Assembly: GCA_022844265.1 (NCBI GenBank)
Contig: JALHMA010000010.1
Location: forward strand, 1 to 39,867
Source of the DNA: Saprospiraceae bacterium
Lineage (GTDB): Bacteria; Bacteroidota; Bacteroidia; Chitinophagales; Saprospiraceae
Length of the DNA: 39,867 nt
Direction of reading: 5' to 3'
Of the stretch, positions 24,070 to 32,061 are shown in pieces. The notes beneath the pieces were generated by a model that worked only from the letters and a program-made list of their open reading frames with translations, ran no database searches and was not told where the DNA came from. Position 1 is the first letter of the stretch. Each line of letters opens with the position of its first letter. A program made the translations under genes and the position numbers.

Positions 24070-26562
24070 ATGAAAGTTCTCAAATTTGGCGGCACTTCCG
24101 TAGGCAGCCCGGCTGCTATTCGCGGTTTGATTGATATTTTAAAAGGTTACCACCAGCGTGGCGACCGTTTTACGGTGGTCTTTTCGGCATTTTCAAAAGT
24201 GACCGATACGCTGCTGGAAATGGCTCAAAAGGCTTCAAAAGGAGACAAGGTATACCTCGATTTACTGGAAAAAGTACGCGCCCGGCATTTGGATGCCATC
24301 GCTGCGCTGCTCGAACCGGAGCATCGCGCGCCGGTCGAAGCACATATTCTTGCCAATTTTGAAGCGCTGGGCAACGTCCTGCAGGGTATTTTTCTGCTGC
24401 GCGAAGCCTCGGCGCGTTCGCTCGATTTTGTGGTGAGTTTTGGCGAGCGCAATTCAGCAGCCATCATTGCTCATGCCATGAACAGCAACGGCATACCGAC
24501 CGAATTTCTGGATACCCGCGAACTGGTGCGCACCGATGCGCATTTCGGCAGCGCTAAAGTGGATTTTGAAGAAACCAACCGCCTCATTTCCCAATACTAC
24601 GCAACACACCCAAAAGTGCAGGCCGCTACCGGTTTTATCGGCAGCACAGCCGAGGGGCTGACCACTACACTCGGGCGCGGCGGTTCGGATTACACGGCAG
24701 CCATCATCGGCGCGGCGCTAAATGCGGATGTGATAGAAATCTGGACGGATGTGGACGGGGTGTTGACCGCCGACCCGCGCAGGGTAAAAAAAGCCTTTAC
24801 ACTGCCCAGCATGACCTATCGGGAAGCCATGGAAATGAGCCACTTCGGCGCCAAGGTGATTTACCCGCCGACCATCCTGCCCGCCCTGGCGAAAGGTATC
24901 CCGCTGCGAATCAGGAACACATTTAACCCTTCTTTTGAAGGTACTTACATCGGTAAAAACCCACCGGCTGAAATCCATACCGCCCTGGAAACGGACAGCG
25001 GCTGGGCCGGCGCCATCAAAGGTATTTCCAGCATCAACCAGGTATGCCTGCTGACCTTGCAGGGAAGCGGCATGTTCGGGGTGCCGGGTATCGCAGCGCG
25101 CCTGTTCAACGCCCTGGCACAGGTGGGCGTCAATATTGTAATTATCACACAGGGGTCGAGCGAAAGCAGCATCACTTTCGCGGTATCGCCTGCCCAGGCC
25201 AAACTGGCCCAAAAAGCCGCGGAAAAAGAATTCGCCTACGAAATCCGGGAAACCCTGATTGAACCGCTGAAAATTGAAACCGATCTTTCCGTGGTAGCCA
25301 TTGTAGGGGAAAACATGCGCTACCGGCCTGGTATTTCGGGTCGCCTTTTTCAGGCATTGGGCAAAAACGGGGTGAATATCGTCGCCATTGCGCAAGGTTC
25401 CAGCGAATTGAATATCTCCGTGGTTGTCAACGCCATGTACGAAACCAAAGCGCTGAATGCCATCCACGAAGCCTTTTTCCTCTCCGATACCAAAACCCTG
25501 CACCTTTACATGGTCGGCGTGGGACTGATTGGCGGCACCCTGCTGCGGCAAATCCAGTCGCAGGCCGATTTTCTGCGCAAAAAACGCAACCTCGAAATCA
25601 AGGTAATGGGATTGGCCAACAGCCGCCGCATGGTGCTCACGGAAAACGGCGTACCCCTGGAAGACTGGAAAAATGCACTCGACGGGGGCGAACCGTTTTC
25701 TATGTTGCGTTTTACGGAACAAATGAAAGCCTTCAACCTGCCCAATGCCATTTTTGTAGACAATACTGCTTCCGGCGATGTCGCGGGATTTTATGAGCAA
25801 ATTCTGGACGCCAGTATCTCTATCTCGACGCCGAATAAAGTGGCGGCCTCTTCACCGTATGCGCATTATTTGCGATTGAAACAATTGGCCAACCAGCGCG
25901 GCGTACAATGGCGCTACGAAACCAATGTCGGCGCCGGCCTGCCCATCATTACTACCCTGAACGACCTCATTCACTCCGGCGACCGCATTGTAAAAATTGA
26001 AGGTATCCTTTCCGGCACCTTGTCTTTCATTTTCAATACGTTCTGCGATCCCGCCCAGCAAGGCAGTTTTTCAGCCATCGTACGGGAGGCCAAAAAACGC
26101 GGCCTGACCGAACCCGATCCGCGCGACGATCTTTCCGGCGCCGATGTGCGCCGCAAGCTGCTCATCCTGTCACGGGAGTCGGGACTGCCGCTGGAGTACA
26201 ACGATATCGAACTGGAGCAGATTTTGCCGGATGCCTGCCTCCAGGCGGACTCTGTCGACCTGTTTTTTGAAGCGCTGGAACAATCCGACGGCCATTTTGA
26301 AGCCATGCGACAAGCAGCGGCGGCGGAAGGCCGCGTGCTTCGTTTTGTTGCCAAATTGGAAGAAGGTAAAGCCGCTATCGTGTTGCAGCAATTTGACCAA
26401 AACCACCCTTTCTATTTCCTCAGCGGGAGCGATAATATGGTGGTGTTCACGACCGAACGCTACCGCGAGCGCCCACTGGTAGTGCGCGGACCCGGCGCCG
26501 GCGCGGAAGTAACCGCCGCAGGCGTATTTGCCGAGGTAATCGGCATGAGCGCAATGGCGTAA
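24070..26562 (+). CDS. thrA: Bifunctional aspartate kinase / homoserine dehydrogenase
   Basis: 830 residues from the ATG at 24070; the frame extends to 23974 only through heptamer repeats. The kinase half starts MKVLKFGGTSVG (5-12) and has LGRGGSDYTAAI. Two ACT-type regulatory repeats follow (GVNIVIITQGSSESSITFAV and GVNIVAIAQGSSELNISVVV). The dehydrogenase half begins near 478 with the dinucleotide fold VGVGLIGGTLL (482-492), then STPNKVAA, GILSGTLSFIFNT and the hallmark EPDPRDDLSGADVRRKLLIL. It performs the first and third steps of aspartate-family amino acid synthesis (threonine, methionine, isoleucine). thrB and thrC do not follow, unlike the usual operon. Its last three codons and stop lie inside the next inverted repeat. 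Confidence 0.97.
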   Translation: MKVLKFGGTSVGSPAAIRGLIDILKGYHQRGDRFTVVFSAFSKVTDTLLEMAQKASKGDKVYLDLLEKVRARHLDAIAALLEPEHRAPVEAHILANFEALGNVLQGIFLLREASARSLDFVVSFGERNSAAIIAHAMNSNGIPTEFLDTRELVRTDAHFGSAKVDFEETNRLISQYYATHPKVQAATGFIGSTAEGLTTTLGRGGSDYTAAIIGAALNADVIEIWTDVDGVLTADPRRVKKAFTLPSMTYREAMEMSHFGAKVIYPPTILPALAKGIPLRIRNTFNPSFEGTYIGKNPPAEIHTALETDSGWAGAIKGISSINQVCLLTLQGSGMFGVPGIAARLFNALAQVGVNIVIITQGSSESSITFAVSPAQAKLAQKAAEKEFAYEIRETLIEPLKIETDLSVVAIVGENMRYRPGISGRLFQALGKNGVNIVAIAQGSSELNISVVVNAMYETKALNAIHEAFFLSDTKTLHLYMVGVGLIGGTLLRQIQSQADFLRKKRNLEIKVMGLANSRRMVLTENGVPLEDWKNALDGGEPFSMLRFTEQMKAFNLPNAIFVDNTASGDVAGFYEQILDASISISTPNKVAASSPYAHYLRLKQLANQRGVQWRYETNVGAGLPIITTLNDLIHSGDRIVKIEGILSGTLSFIFNTFCDPAQQGSFSAIVREAKKRGLTEPDPRDDLSGADVRRKLLILSRESGLPLEYNDIELEQILPDACLQADSVDLFFEALEQSDGHFEAMRQAAAAEGRVLRFVAKLEEGKAAIVLQQFDQNHPFYFLSGSDNMVVFTTERYRERPLVVRGPGAGAEVTAAGVFAEVIGMSAMA

Positions 26563-26709
26563 CGCCGAACCCTGTTCGGCGCTCCGTACCGGCTGCTTTA
26601 GCTGCCGGAACTAGAATACATGGGGAAACGCGCAAATGTGGTCTGTTTGGGTATCCGACAGCTAAAGCAGCCGGTAGAGGCGCCGAACAGGGTTCGGCGT
26701 TACGCCATT
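26553..26709. repeat. Intergenic inverted repeat that includes the thrA stop (locus 12)
   Basis: Left arm from 26553 (inside thrA) to about 26608, right arm about 26652-26709. The outermost 30 bp are perfectly complementary and contain the thrA codons ATG GCG and stop TAA; the inner part pairs GTACCGGCTGCTTTAGCTG with its near complement. No heptamers are obvious. The rest of the 337-bp gap (26710-26899) shows no gene. A possible Shine-Dalgarno AAGGAG lies near 26873, about 20 nt before the next start, rather far for use. Confidence 0.92.
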
Positions 26710-26899
26710 CTGCACAAAATGAAAAAAAGGTTTCAAACATTGGGCGCCTTGCATAGCAGAAGCGACAAAATTACCGTATTATTGCACGCATTTTCAAACA
26801 AAATGCTGTGAAAAATCTATTATAAACGTTTGATTTTCAGCGATATATTACCAAGTCGACTCATAGGCCGGTAAGGAGCAGTTCACGATTCATAACTAT

Positions 26900-27832
26900 A
26901 TGCGAAGAGCCATTGACATACTTTCTGCCGGTGAATTACTGGTTGATTTCATCACCGCTGAATTTGTACAAACATTAGACGAAGCCAGCCTTTTTAAACG
27001 TGTCCCCGGTGGCAGTCCTGCCAACCTGGCTATGAATATGGCCCGTCTCGGCAACAATGCCATCCTGGCGGCTTCTGTCGGCAATGATGACATGGGCGAT
27101 GTGCTGCGCAACTATGTAGCAAAACTGGGCGTCGATACGACGTACATCGCGCAGGTAGACGAACCGACCACCCTTATTTTGGTGACGCGCTCGGCAACGG
27201 TGTCCAATTTTCAGCCTTACCGCGCTGCCGATGCCATGCTCTCTATTCGCCAGTTCCCGTATCAGCGTTTTGAGGAAATCGGCATTTTCCATACCACCTG
27301 TTTTGCACTTAGCAAACAACCTTCTCAGCACGTACTGATGGAAGTGGCCGAAAAAGCAAAACGCGCCGGTTGCCAGTTGAGCATCGATGCCAATTACGCC
27401 GAAAAAATATGGCCTGATCGCCGCGAAGCGCAGCGCCTGCTGGCAGAACTCTGCCGCCTGCGCGCCTTGGTAAAAGTCAGCGACGTGGATTGGGGCCGCC
27501 TGTATGAAGATGAAACCCCGGCACCGGATGCCGTGATCGATCACTTCCTCAAAATGGGCGCTACGGAAGTGTGTTTCACCCTCGGCGATAAAGGCTGCTG
27601 GGTCGGCAACGGCGAAGAACGCCATTTCCTGCCTGCCCGTGAAGTGGAAGTAAAAGATACCACCGGCGCCGGCGATGCCTTCTGGTCGGGATACCTGACC
27701 GCCCGCCTCGATGAAAAAAATCTGCTCGAATGCGCTATCGCAGGACGCCGGATGGCCGAATTGAAACTCGGGCATTTCGGGCCCCTACCCGACAAAGTGG
27801 ATCGGGCTGCGATTTATGTGGACTTGAATTAA
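26900..27832 (+). CDS. PfkB-family carbohydrate kinase, probably fructokinase-like
   Basis: 310 residues. It contains both PfkB signatures: GGSPANLAMNMARLG (37-51) near the start and DTTGAGDAFWSGYL (253-266), whose Asp259 is the catalytic base. The N-terminal GELLVDFI binds sugar. It phosphorylates a sugar such as fructose with ATP; the exact sugar is not determined by sequence. It is a single gene between repeat elements. The C-terminus YVDLN and the stop are duplicated 97 bp downstream as part of a tandem duplication of the neighbouring repeat. Confidence 0.9.
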   Translation: MRRAIDILSAGELLVDFITAEFVQTLDEASLFKRVPGGSPANLAMNMARLGNNAILAASVGNDDMGDVLRNYVAKLGVDTTYIAQVDEPTTLILVTRSATVSNFQPYRAADAMLSIRQFPYQRFEEIGIFHTTCFALSKQPSQHVLMEVAEKAKRAGCQLSIDANYAEKIWPDRREAQRLLAELCRLRALVKVSDVDWGRLYEDETPAPDAVIDHFLKMGATEVCFTLGDKGCWVGNGEERHFLPAREVEVKDTTGAGDAFWSGYLTARLDEKNLLECAIAGRRMAELKLGHFGPLPDKVDRAAIYVDLN

Positions 27833-28027
27833 AGGTGTTTCGTGTTTGGTGTTTCGTGTTTGGGGGTGCTTCGTCCAAGCTACACACAGTCGCTGAAAGC
27901 AAAGCACCCCTAAAATGGACTTGAATTAAAGGTGTGGGGGTATGGTGTTGGGGGTGCTTCGCCCAAGCCACACACAGTCGCCGAAAGCAAAGCACCCCCA
28001 AACACGAAACACCATACACTAAACACG
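27819..28027. repeat. Tandemly duplicated hairpin element (locus 13)
   Basis: A 19-bp segment holding the end of the kinase gene (TGGACTTGAATTAAAGGTG, 27819-27837) recurs exactly at 27916-27934. Each copy is followed by a 50-bp core (27862-27911 and 27950-27999), GGGGGTGCTTCG at the left and AAGCACCCC at the right. The two cores differ at four positions, all T in the first and C in the second. GTGTTTCGTGTTTG heptamers flank the left side of the first copy and the right side of the second, so the outer arms pair across the pair of copies. Confidence 0.9.
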
Positions 28028-28036
28028 CATTGCGGC

Positions 28037-28555
28037 ATGGACGATTCCCTGCAATTCACCGCTTTTCTGGAAAGTTCCAACAACAACCTCTGGGGCTTTC
28101 ACTTCCCTGTGCCCGATTTGATTGCACAAACTTTTCTGGCGGATGATGCCAAACGTGTAGTCTGTACCCTGAATGAAAAAGTGACGTTTCAATGCGGCCT
28201 GATCCCGAAAGGCAACGGCGCGTATTGCATTATGGTGAATAAAAAAATACGCGAACAATTGGGCCTGAAACCCGGCTCCACCGCCCGGGTGAGCCTCCGC
28301 AAAGACGACAGCGAATACGGCCTGCCCATGCCCGAAGAATTAGCCGAAGTACTGGCCCAGGACGAAGCAGGCAACCGCCTGTTTCACGCCCTCACCCCCG
28401 GAAAAATCCGCACCCTGCTCTACATCGTCGGTCATGTCAAAAATACGGACGCCCGCATCGGCAGGGCATTTGCCATTGTGGAGCACCTGAAAACCCATGC
28501 GGGAAAGATTAACTACAAGGTGCTGAATGAGGATTTGAAAAAGGGGAGTATTTGA
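28037..28555 (+). CDS. DUF1905 / YdeI-like (OmpD-associated type) protein
   Basis: 172 residues from the ATG at 28037; upstream in-frame sequence is repeat-derived. The N-terminal half (about 1-95) is DUF1905-like: WGFHFPVPDLIAQTFL, then RVVCTLNEKVTFQCGLIPKG. The C-terminal part is the YdeI/bacteriocin-protection-like helical domain (about 100-172: LFHALTPGKIRTLLYIVGHV, then RIGRAFAIVEHLKTHAGKIN). Members are small cytosolic proteins of unknown biochemical role. It is a single gene between two hairpin elements. Confidence 0.8.
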   Translation: MDDSLQFTAFLESSNNNLWGFHFPVPDLIAQTFLADDAKRVVCTLNEKVTFQCGLIPKGNGAYCIMVNKKIREQLGLKPGSTARVSLRKDDSEYGLPMPEELAEVLAQDEAGNRLFHALTPGKIRTLLYIVGHVKNTDARIGRAFAIVEHLKTHAGKINYKVLNEDLKKGSI

Positions 28556-28556
28556 G

Positions 28557-28669
28557 TTTCTTTTACCACATATGACACATAGGCTATTCACCTACAACAC
28601 ATAGCCGTAGAGTACTCTAAACTATGTGTTGTAGGTGAATAGCCTATGTGTCATATGTGGTAAAAGAAA
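28557..28669. repeat. Perfect 44-bp-arm hairpin in a convergent gap (locus 14)
   Basis: Arms 28561-28604 and 28622-28665 are perfectly complementary (48 bp when TTTC/GAAA at the edges is counted), around the loop CCGTAGAGTACTCTAAA. Twin of locus 10: same arm length, same loop length with one change, same orientation, and four compensated differences in the stem. It fills the gap between a rightward and a leftward gene. Confidence 0.97.
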
Positions 28670-28683
28670 AAATATGGACCTTT

Positions 28684-29514
28684 TTAATATTCTATCCTTG
28701 CCAGTACCGGCAAATGATCCGACGGATAATGGCAGTTCCGGGAGTCGCTCAACACAGCGTGCTGTTTCACACGCATACCGTTTCCATTGATAAAAATATA
28801 GTCGATCAGGCGTTTCACCGGCTCGTGAAATTTGAAGGCATTGAAGGTTCCTTCGGGGCCGAAAGCGGGTTCCTGGCTGACAGCACGCGTATCCTTGAGC
28901 GCGCCGGCGAGCACTGCGGCGGGTGGTTCACCCGGCTCCGAATTAAAATCGCCCATCAAAATAGCCGGTTCATTTTCCTTGTTCAATTCCTTGATTTTCA
29001 ACAGGATGAGTTCGGCTGACCGCAAGCGCGCCGTCACCCCGACATGGTCGAAATGCGTGTTAAATACCCATATGCTCTTTGCTGCCAGCGAGTCGTACAA
29101 ATGGGCGTAGGTACACACGCGGGGTAAGGCGGCATCCCAGCCTTTGGAGGGCAGGCCGGGCGTTTCAGACAGCCAGAAGGTACCGGATTGCAGCAGCCCG
29201 AAACGCGTTTTTTGGAAATACAGGGCCGAGTATTCGCCCGCTTCCTTCCCATCGTCGCGTGCGCCGCCAACCCGCGCAAAAGCGGGCAGTTGTTCGTTCA
29301 GGTATTCCACCTGGCGGTGCAGGCCTTCCTGAATGCCGAAGACGTCGGGTGCATAGAAACGCAGCTGGGCGGCCAATTGCTCGCGACGCAGGGGCCATGC
29401 GTCTTCACCGTCGCCCGGGTTGTCGAAACGGATGTTGTAGGTGATGGCGGTGAGGGTGGTCTGGCTGTGGGTAGTAAAGGGTAGGAAGAGGAGCAGGGCG
29501 AATAGGCGCAGCAT
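28684..29514 (-). CDS. Exported endonuclease/exonuclease/phosphatase-family hydrolase
   Basis: 276 residues. Signal peptide MLRLFALLLFLPFTTHSQ, so periplasmic or secreted. Metal and catalytic motifs of the EEP fold are complete: YNIRFDN (26-32), GIQEG with Glu63, NTHFDH, ILMGDFNS, LIDYIF and PSDHLPV with Asp266-His267. EEP proteins hydrolyse phosphodiester bonds in nucleic acids, phospholipids or sugar phosphates; without transmembrane partners or DNA-binding parts this one could be a secreted nuclease or a phosphodiesterase. Monocistronic, with repeat DNA on both sides. Confidence 0.87.
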   Translation of the reverse strand: MLRLFALLLFLPFTTHSQTTLTAITYNIRFDNPGDGEDAWPLRREQLAAQLRFYAPDVFGIQEGLHRQVEYLNEQLPAFARVGGARDDGKEAGEYSALYFQKTRFGLLQSGTFWLSETPGLPSKGWDAALPRVCTYAHLYDSLAAKSIWVFNTHFDHVGVTARLRSAELILLKIKELNKENEPAILMGDFNSEPGEPPAAVLAGALKDTRAVSQEPAFGPEGTFNAFKFHEPVKRLIDYIFINGNGMRVKQHAVLSDSRNCHYPSDHLPVLARIEY

Positions 29515-29517
29515 AAG

Positions 29518-29558
29518 AGGTGAGAAGTGAGAAGTGAGAGGTGAGAGGTGAGAGGCGC
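29518..29558. repeat. GTGAGAA/GTGAGAG heptamer tract
   Basis: Five tandem units sit directly upstream of the leftward phosphatase start, in its leader. There is no inverted partner here; a related C-strand tract, CTCTCAC, occurs at 35144-35237. Confidence 0.8.
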
Positions 29559-29578
29559 TTCGGGTTTGGGATGGTGAA

Positions 29579-29837
29579 ATATGTTTCTGGTTATCCGCCT
29601 TTTGTACAGGAGATTAATTTCCCTGGGTTCCATAGCCGCGTAGCGGCATAAGGTCGGTAGACAAACCAAAGAGCAACGTACCAAGGTGCAAAGCACCGTA
29701 ACTTTTAGCCTTTGTTTCGGTGCTACGCACCTTTTGAATACGCATGGCATTTATTGCTACCGACCTTATGCCGCTACGCGGCCAGAGCGTCCAACCAAGA
29801 TCAGGCCCCGGTACAACAAGCGGATAGTCAGAATATG
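29579..29837. repeat. About 260-bp nested inverted repeat (locus 16)
   Basis: The core arms TAGCCGCGTAGCGGCATAAG to GGTCGGTAG (29633-29660) match 29757-29783. Inside, AAGGTGCAAAGCACCG (29684-29699) nearly pairs with CGGTGCTACGCACCTT (29718-29733). Outside, 29579-29610 pairs imperfectly with 29808-29837 (words such as TATCCGC and TTTTGTAC). It fills most of the 375-bp gap between two leftward genes; nothing else is seen there. Confidence 0.85.
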
Positions 29838-29889
29838 TTTTTCAAAGAGTAAGGCCAGGTCAATTAATCCGGCACTTTTTGTACGTGTT

Positions 29890-30471
29890 TCAATCAGACA
29901 CTTTGGCCCTGGATACCGCAAGCAAATCCGGGAAAAAAGCATTAAAATCTTCGGAAAAAGCGTCAATTTCATCAAAAAAGAAACGGCTAAGCCCCTGTGC
30001 GTCGAAGTTGCCGGCCAGGCGCAGGCTAAACTTGTCGAGCACCCATTCCAAACCTTCGCGGCGGGTGTAGCCTTGCAGGAATTGCCCAGCGATCATTTTG
30101 GGCAGGCGTTCCTGCAAAACGGCAGGCATTTCGGAGGCTCTTTTCTCCAGTTGCCGGTATGTTTTTTCCGCAAAAACATCGAAGGTTTCATCCGTGTATT
30201 TTTCCCAGTGGATGGCCAGCAGGTGATCGTACAAAATATCGGTAAACGGTGGGGAATAACGTCCGGCATAAGGCCTGACACGTGCCACACTGCGGTCGGT
30301 CATCGGGTGGTTGTCGGTATACGAATCGATGGTGCGGTGCAACAGGATGCCCTGTTGCACCCTTTCCGGGTATTTTTTCCAGTCGTTGCCTTTTACAAAA
30401 TCGCCGATAAAGTTGCCCAGAAGCAGGTCTTCGTCGTTGAAAGAAAGAAAGCAGTGGGCGAGGTGGTTCAT
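29890..30471 (-). CDS. acpH: Acyl-carrier-protein phosphodiesterase (AcpH family)
   Basis: 193 residues, the usual length. It starts MNHLAHCFLSFNDEDLLLGN and has FIGDFVKG with Asp24, the metal-binding Asp/His pattern of this HD-like family (GILLHRTIDSYTDNHP). The family removes the 4'-phosphopantetheine arm from acyl carrier protein, giving apo-ACP. It is single, divergent from ychF. The last part (FDEIDAFSEDFNAFFPDL) is typical. Confidence 0.87.
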   Translation of the reverse strand: MNHLAHCFLSFNDEDLLLGNFIGDFVKGNDWKKYPERVQQGILLHRTIDSYTDNHPMTDRSVARVRPYAGRYSPPFTDILYDHLLAIHWEKYTDETFDVFAEKTYRQLEKRASEMPAVLQERLPKMIAGQFLQGYTRREGLEWVLDKFSLRLAGNFDAQGLSRFFFDEIDAFSEDFNAFFPDLLAVSRAKVSD

Positions 30472-30519
30472 AAATGCGGTTGAATTGTATTTTTATATCG
30501 GTCTTCGGGGTATTTTTTT

Positions 30520-30551
30520 TACTTTTGCGCCCGTTTTGAAACCGTGGGCGC
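30520..30551 (+). promoter_or_regulatory. Candidate -7 element followed by a GC hairpin, divergent gap
   Basis: TACTTTTG (30520-30527) fits TAnnTTTG and reads rightward toward ychF, 290 nt away. It overlaps a hairpin with GCGCCC at 30527-30532, GGGCGC at 30546-30551 and an inner GTTT/AAAC. If used, the ychF leader would carry the locus 17 hairpin. No -33 element. Confidence 0.3.
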
Positions 30552-30579
30552 CTAAACAGGTTGATGAAGATTTATAAAT

Positions 30580-30636
30580 GTTGATAATGGCCACTCAAGT
30601 AGAGTGAAATTATTTCAAAGAGTGGCCATTATCAAC
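30580..30636. repeat. Intergenic hairpin (locus 17) in the acpH/ychF divergent gap
   Basis: GTTGATAATGGCCACTC (30580-30596) pairs perfectly with 30620-30636. The right side continues with tandem CTCATCAACC words and the left with a related GTTGATGAAG, giving a weaker outer pairing. The rest of the 344-bp gap contains the promoter candidate and the AATAAC element, nothing else recognised. Confidence 0.85.
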
Positions 30637-30741
30637 CCTCATCAACCCTCAAAGGTAAGGCAACAGTAAAAAGAAATACTGAACACCTTGCGCCGGGCAA
30701 TTATTCATTCATTACAATATAAGTAGGTGTGCAGAATTAGT

Positions 30742-30810
30742 TTAGCCTAAATTCTTTACAAATGCTTGATTATCAACACTGATAACCAATAACTAATAAC
30801 GAATAACTAC
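30742..30810. repeat. TTGATTATCAACAC element with AATAAC heptamers before ychF
   Basis: Close match to 6772-6832: CCTAAATT, AAATGCTTGATTATCAACAC, then AATAACC, TAATAACG and AATAACTAC. It ends 5 nt before the ychF start, so it is in the leader and covers the ribosome-binding region. Confidence 0.78.
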
Positions 30811-30815
30811 TTACT

Positions 30816-31922
30816 ATGGCACTGCAGTGTGGTATCGTTGGTTTGCCCAACGTCGGCAAATCTACTCTTTTTAATGCGTTGACCAATGCGAAAGCCCTGG
30901 CAGCCAACTACCCTTTTGCTACCAAGGAACCCAATGTGGGGATCATTATCGTACCCGACGAACGGCTCGATAAACTTTCCGAAATTGTGGAGCCTCAAAA
31001 TACGCAACCCACGACCGTCGAAATAGTGGACATTGCCGGCCTGATCAAAGGCGCTAGCAAAGGGGAGGGTTTGGGCAACCAGTTCCTGGCCAATATCCGC
31101 GAAGTGGACGCTATTGTGCATGTGGTGCGCTGCTTCGACGACGATAATGTGGTACACGTGGACGGTTCTGTAAATCCTGTGCGCGACAAAGAAATTATCG
31201 ACCTCGAATTGTGCCTGAAAGACCTGGAAACCGTCGAAAAACGCCTCGACAAAACCGCCCGCGCCGCCAGAATGGGCAGCAAGGACGATATCCGCGCACT
31301 GGAAGTGCTCACTGTGGTCAAAGCGCAGCTTGAAAAAGGCCGCGTGGTGCGCGAACTCCTCGCAGACTTGGAAGAGGACGCCCGCAACCTGGTGCAGCGC
31401 GACCTGTCGCTGCTCACCGCCAAACCCGTTTTGTACGTCTGCAACGTCGATGAACCGGCTATTGAAAAAGGCAACGCCCATACGGAGGCCTTTAAAAAAT
31501 CAGTGGCCGCCGAAAATGCCGAAGTGATTATGATCTGCGCCGGCATCGAAGCGCAAATTGCGGAAATGGAAACCCTGGAAGAGCGCCAGGAATACCTCGA
31601 AATGATGGGACTGAGCGAGCCCGGTGTGAACCGCCTCATCCGTTCGGCGTATAAGTTGCTGAACCTCATTACCTATTTCACCGCAGGTGTGAAAGAAGTG
31701 CGCGCCTGGACGGTACGCCGCGGCGCTAAAGGCCCGGAAGCCGCCGGGGTAATCCACTCCGATTTTGAAAAAGGATTTATCCGCGCGGAAGTGATTAAAT
31801 ACAACGACTTTGTGACCCTCGGCTCCGAAGCCAAGGTGAAAGAAGCCGGTAAAATGGCCGTCGAGGGCAAGGAATATGTGGTGACGGACGGCGATATTAT
31901 GCACTTCCGTTTTAATGTGTAA
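30816..31922 (+). CDS. ychF: Ribosome-binding ATPase YchF (Obg-like family)
   Basis: 368 residues. G1 loop GLPNVGKS (9-16), switch motif DIAGLIKGASKGEGLGNQF, and the G4 position reads NVDE in place of NKxD, the change that gives YchF proteins ATP preference. A coiled-coil insertion lies between (LCLKDLETVEKRLDKTARAA), and a TGS domain ends the protein (TYFTAGVKEVRAWTVRRGAK to DIMHFRFNV). It is a universally conserved factor that contacts ribosomes and affects translation and stress response. Complete and ordinary; the leader is made of repeats. Confidence 0.97.
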   Translation: MALQCGIVGLPNVGKSTLFNALTNAKALAANYPFATKEPNVGIIIVPDERLDKLSEIVEPQNTQPTTVEIVDIAGLIKGASKGEGLGNQFLANIREVDAIVHVVRCFDDDNVVHVDGSVNPVRDKEIIDLELCLKDLETVEKRLDKTARAARMGSKDDIRALEVLTVVKAQLEKGRVVRELLADLEEDARNLVQRDLSLLTAKPVLYVCNVDEPAIEKGNAHTEAFKKSVAAENAEVIMICAGIEAQIAEMETLEERQEYLEMMGLSEPGVNRLIRSAYKLLNLITYFTAGVKEVRAWTVRRGAKGPEAAGVIHSDFEKGFIRAEVIKYNDFVTLGSEAKVKEAGKMAVEGKEYVVTDGDIMHFRFNV

Positions 31923-31927
31923 AAAAT

Positions 31928-32047
31928 GTGTTTAGTGTTTGGTGTTTAGTGTTTAGGGCACTCCGCTTTTGGCATTTGTGAAAATTTGGCCTACCACAGA
32001 TGCCAAAGGCGAAGCACCCTAAACACTATACACCAAATACCAAACAC
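31928..32047. repeat. Heptamer hairpin with GTGTTTA units (locus 19)
   Basis: 53-bp arms, 31928-31980 and 31995-32047, differ at about eight positions, with a 14-nt loop. The outer part is GTGTTTA/GTGTTTG heptamers; the inner part contains the shared AGGGTGCTTCGCC word (right arm) and a locus-specific stem TTTGGCATTTGTG. It lies between ychF and the HAD gene, both rightward. Confidence 0.92.
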
Positions 32048-32061
32048 GAAAAAAAATAGCC

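Noticed and set aside
24070-27832. A thrA-thrB-thrC threonine operon
   Set aside because: The gene after thrA is a PfkB-type sugar kinase (DTTGAGDAFW), not the GHMP-type homoserine kinase, and no threonine synthase follows.
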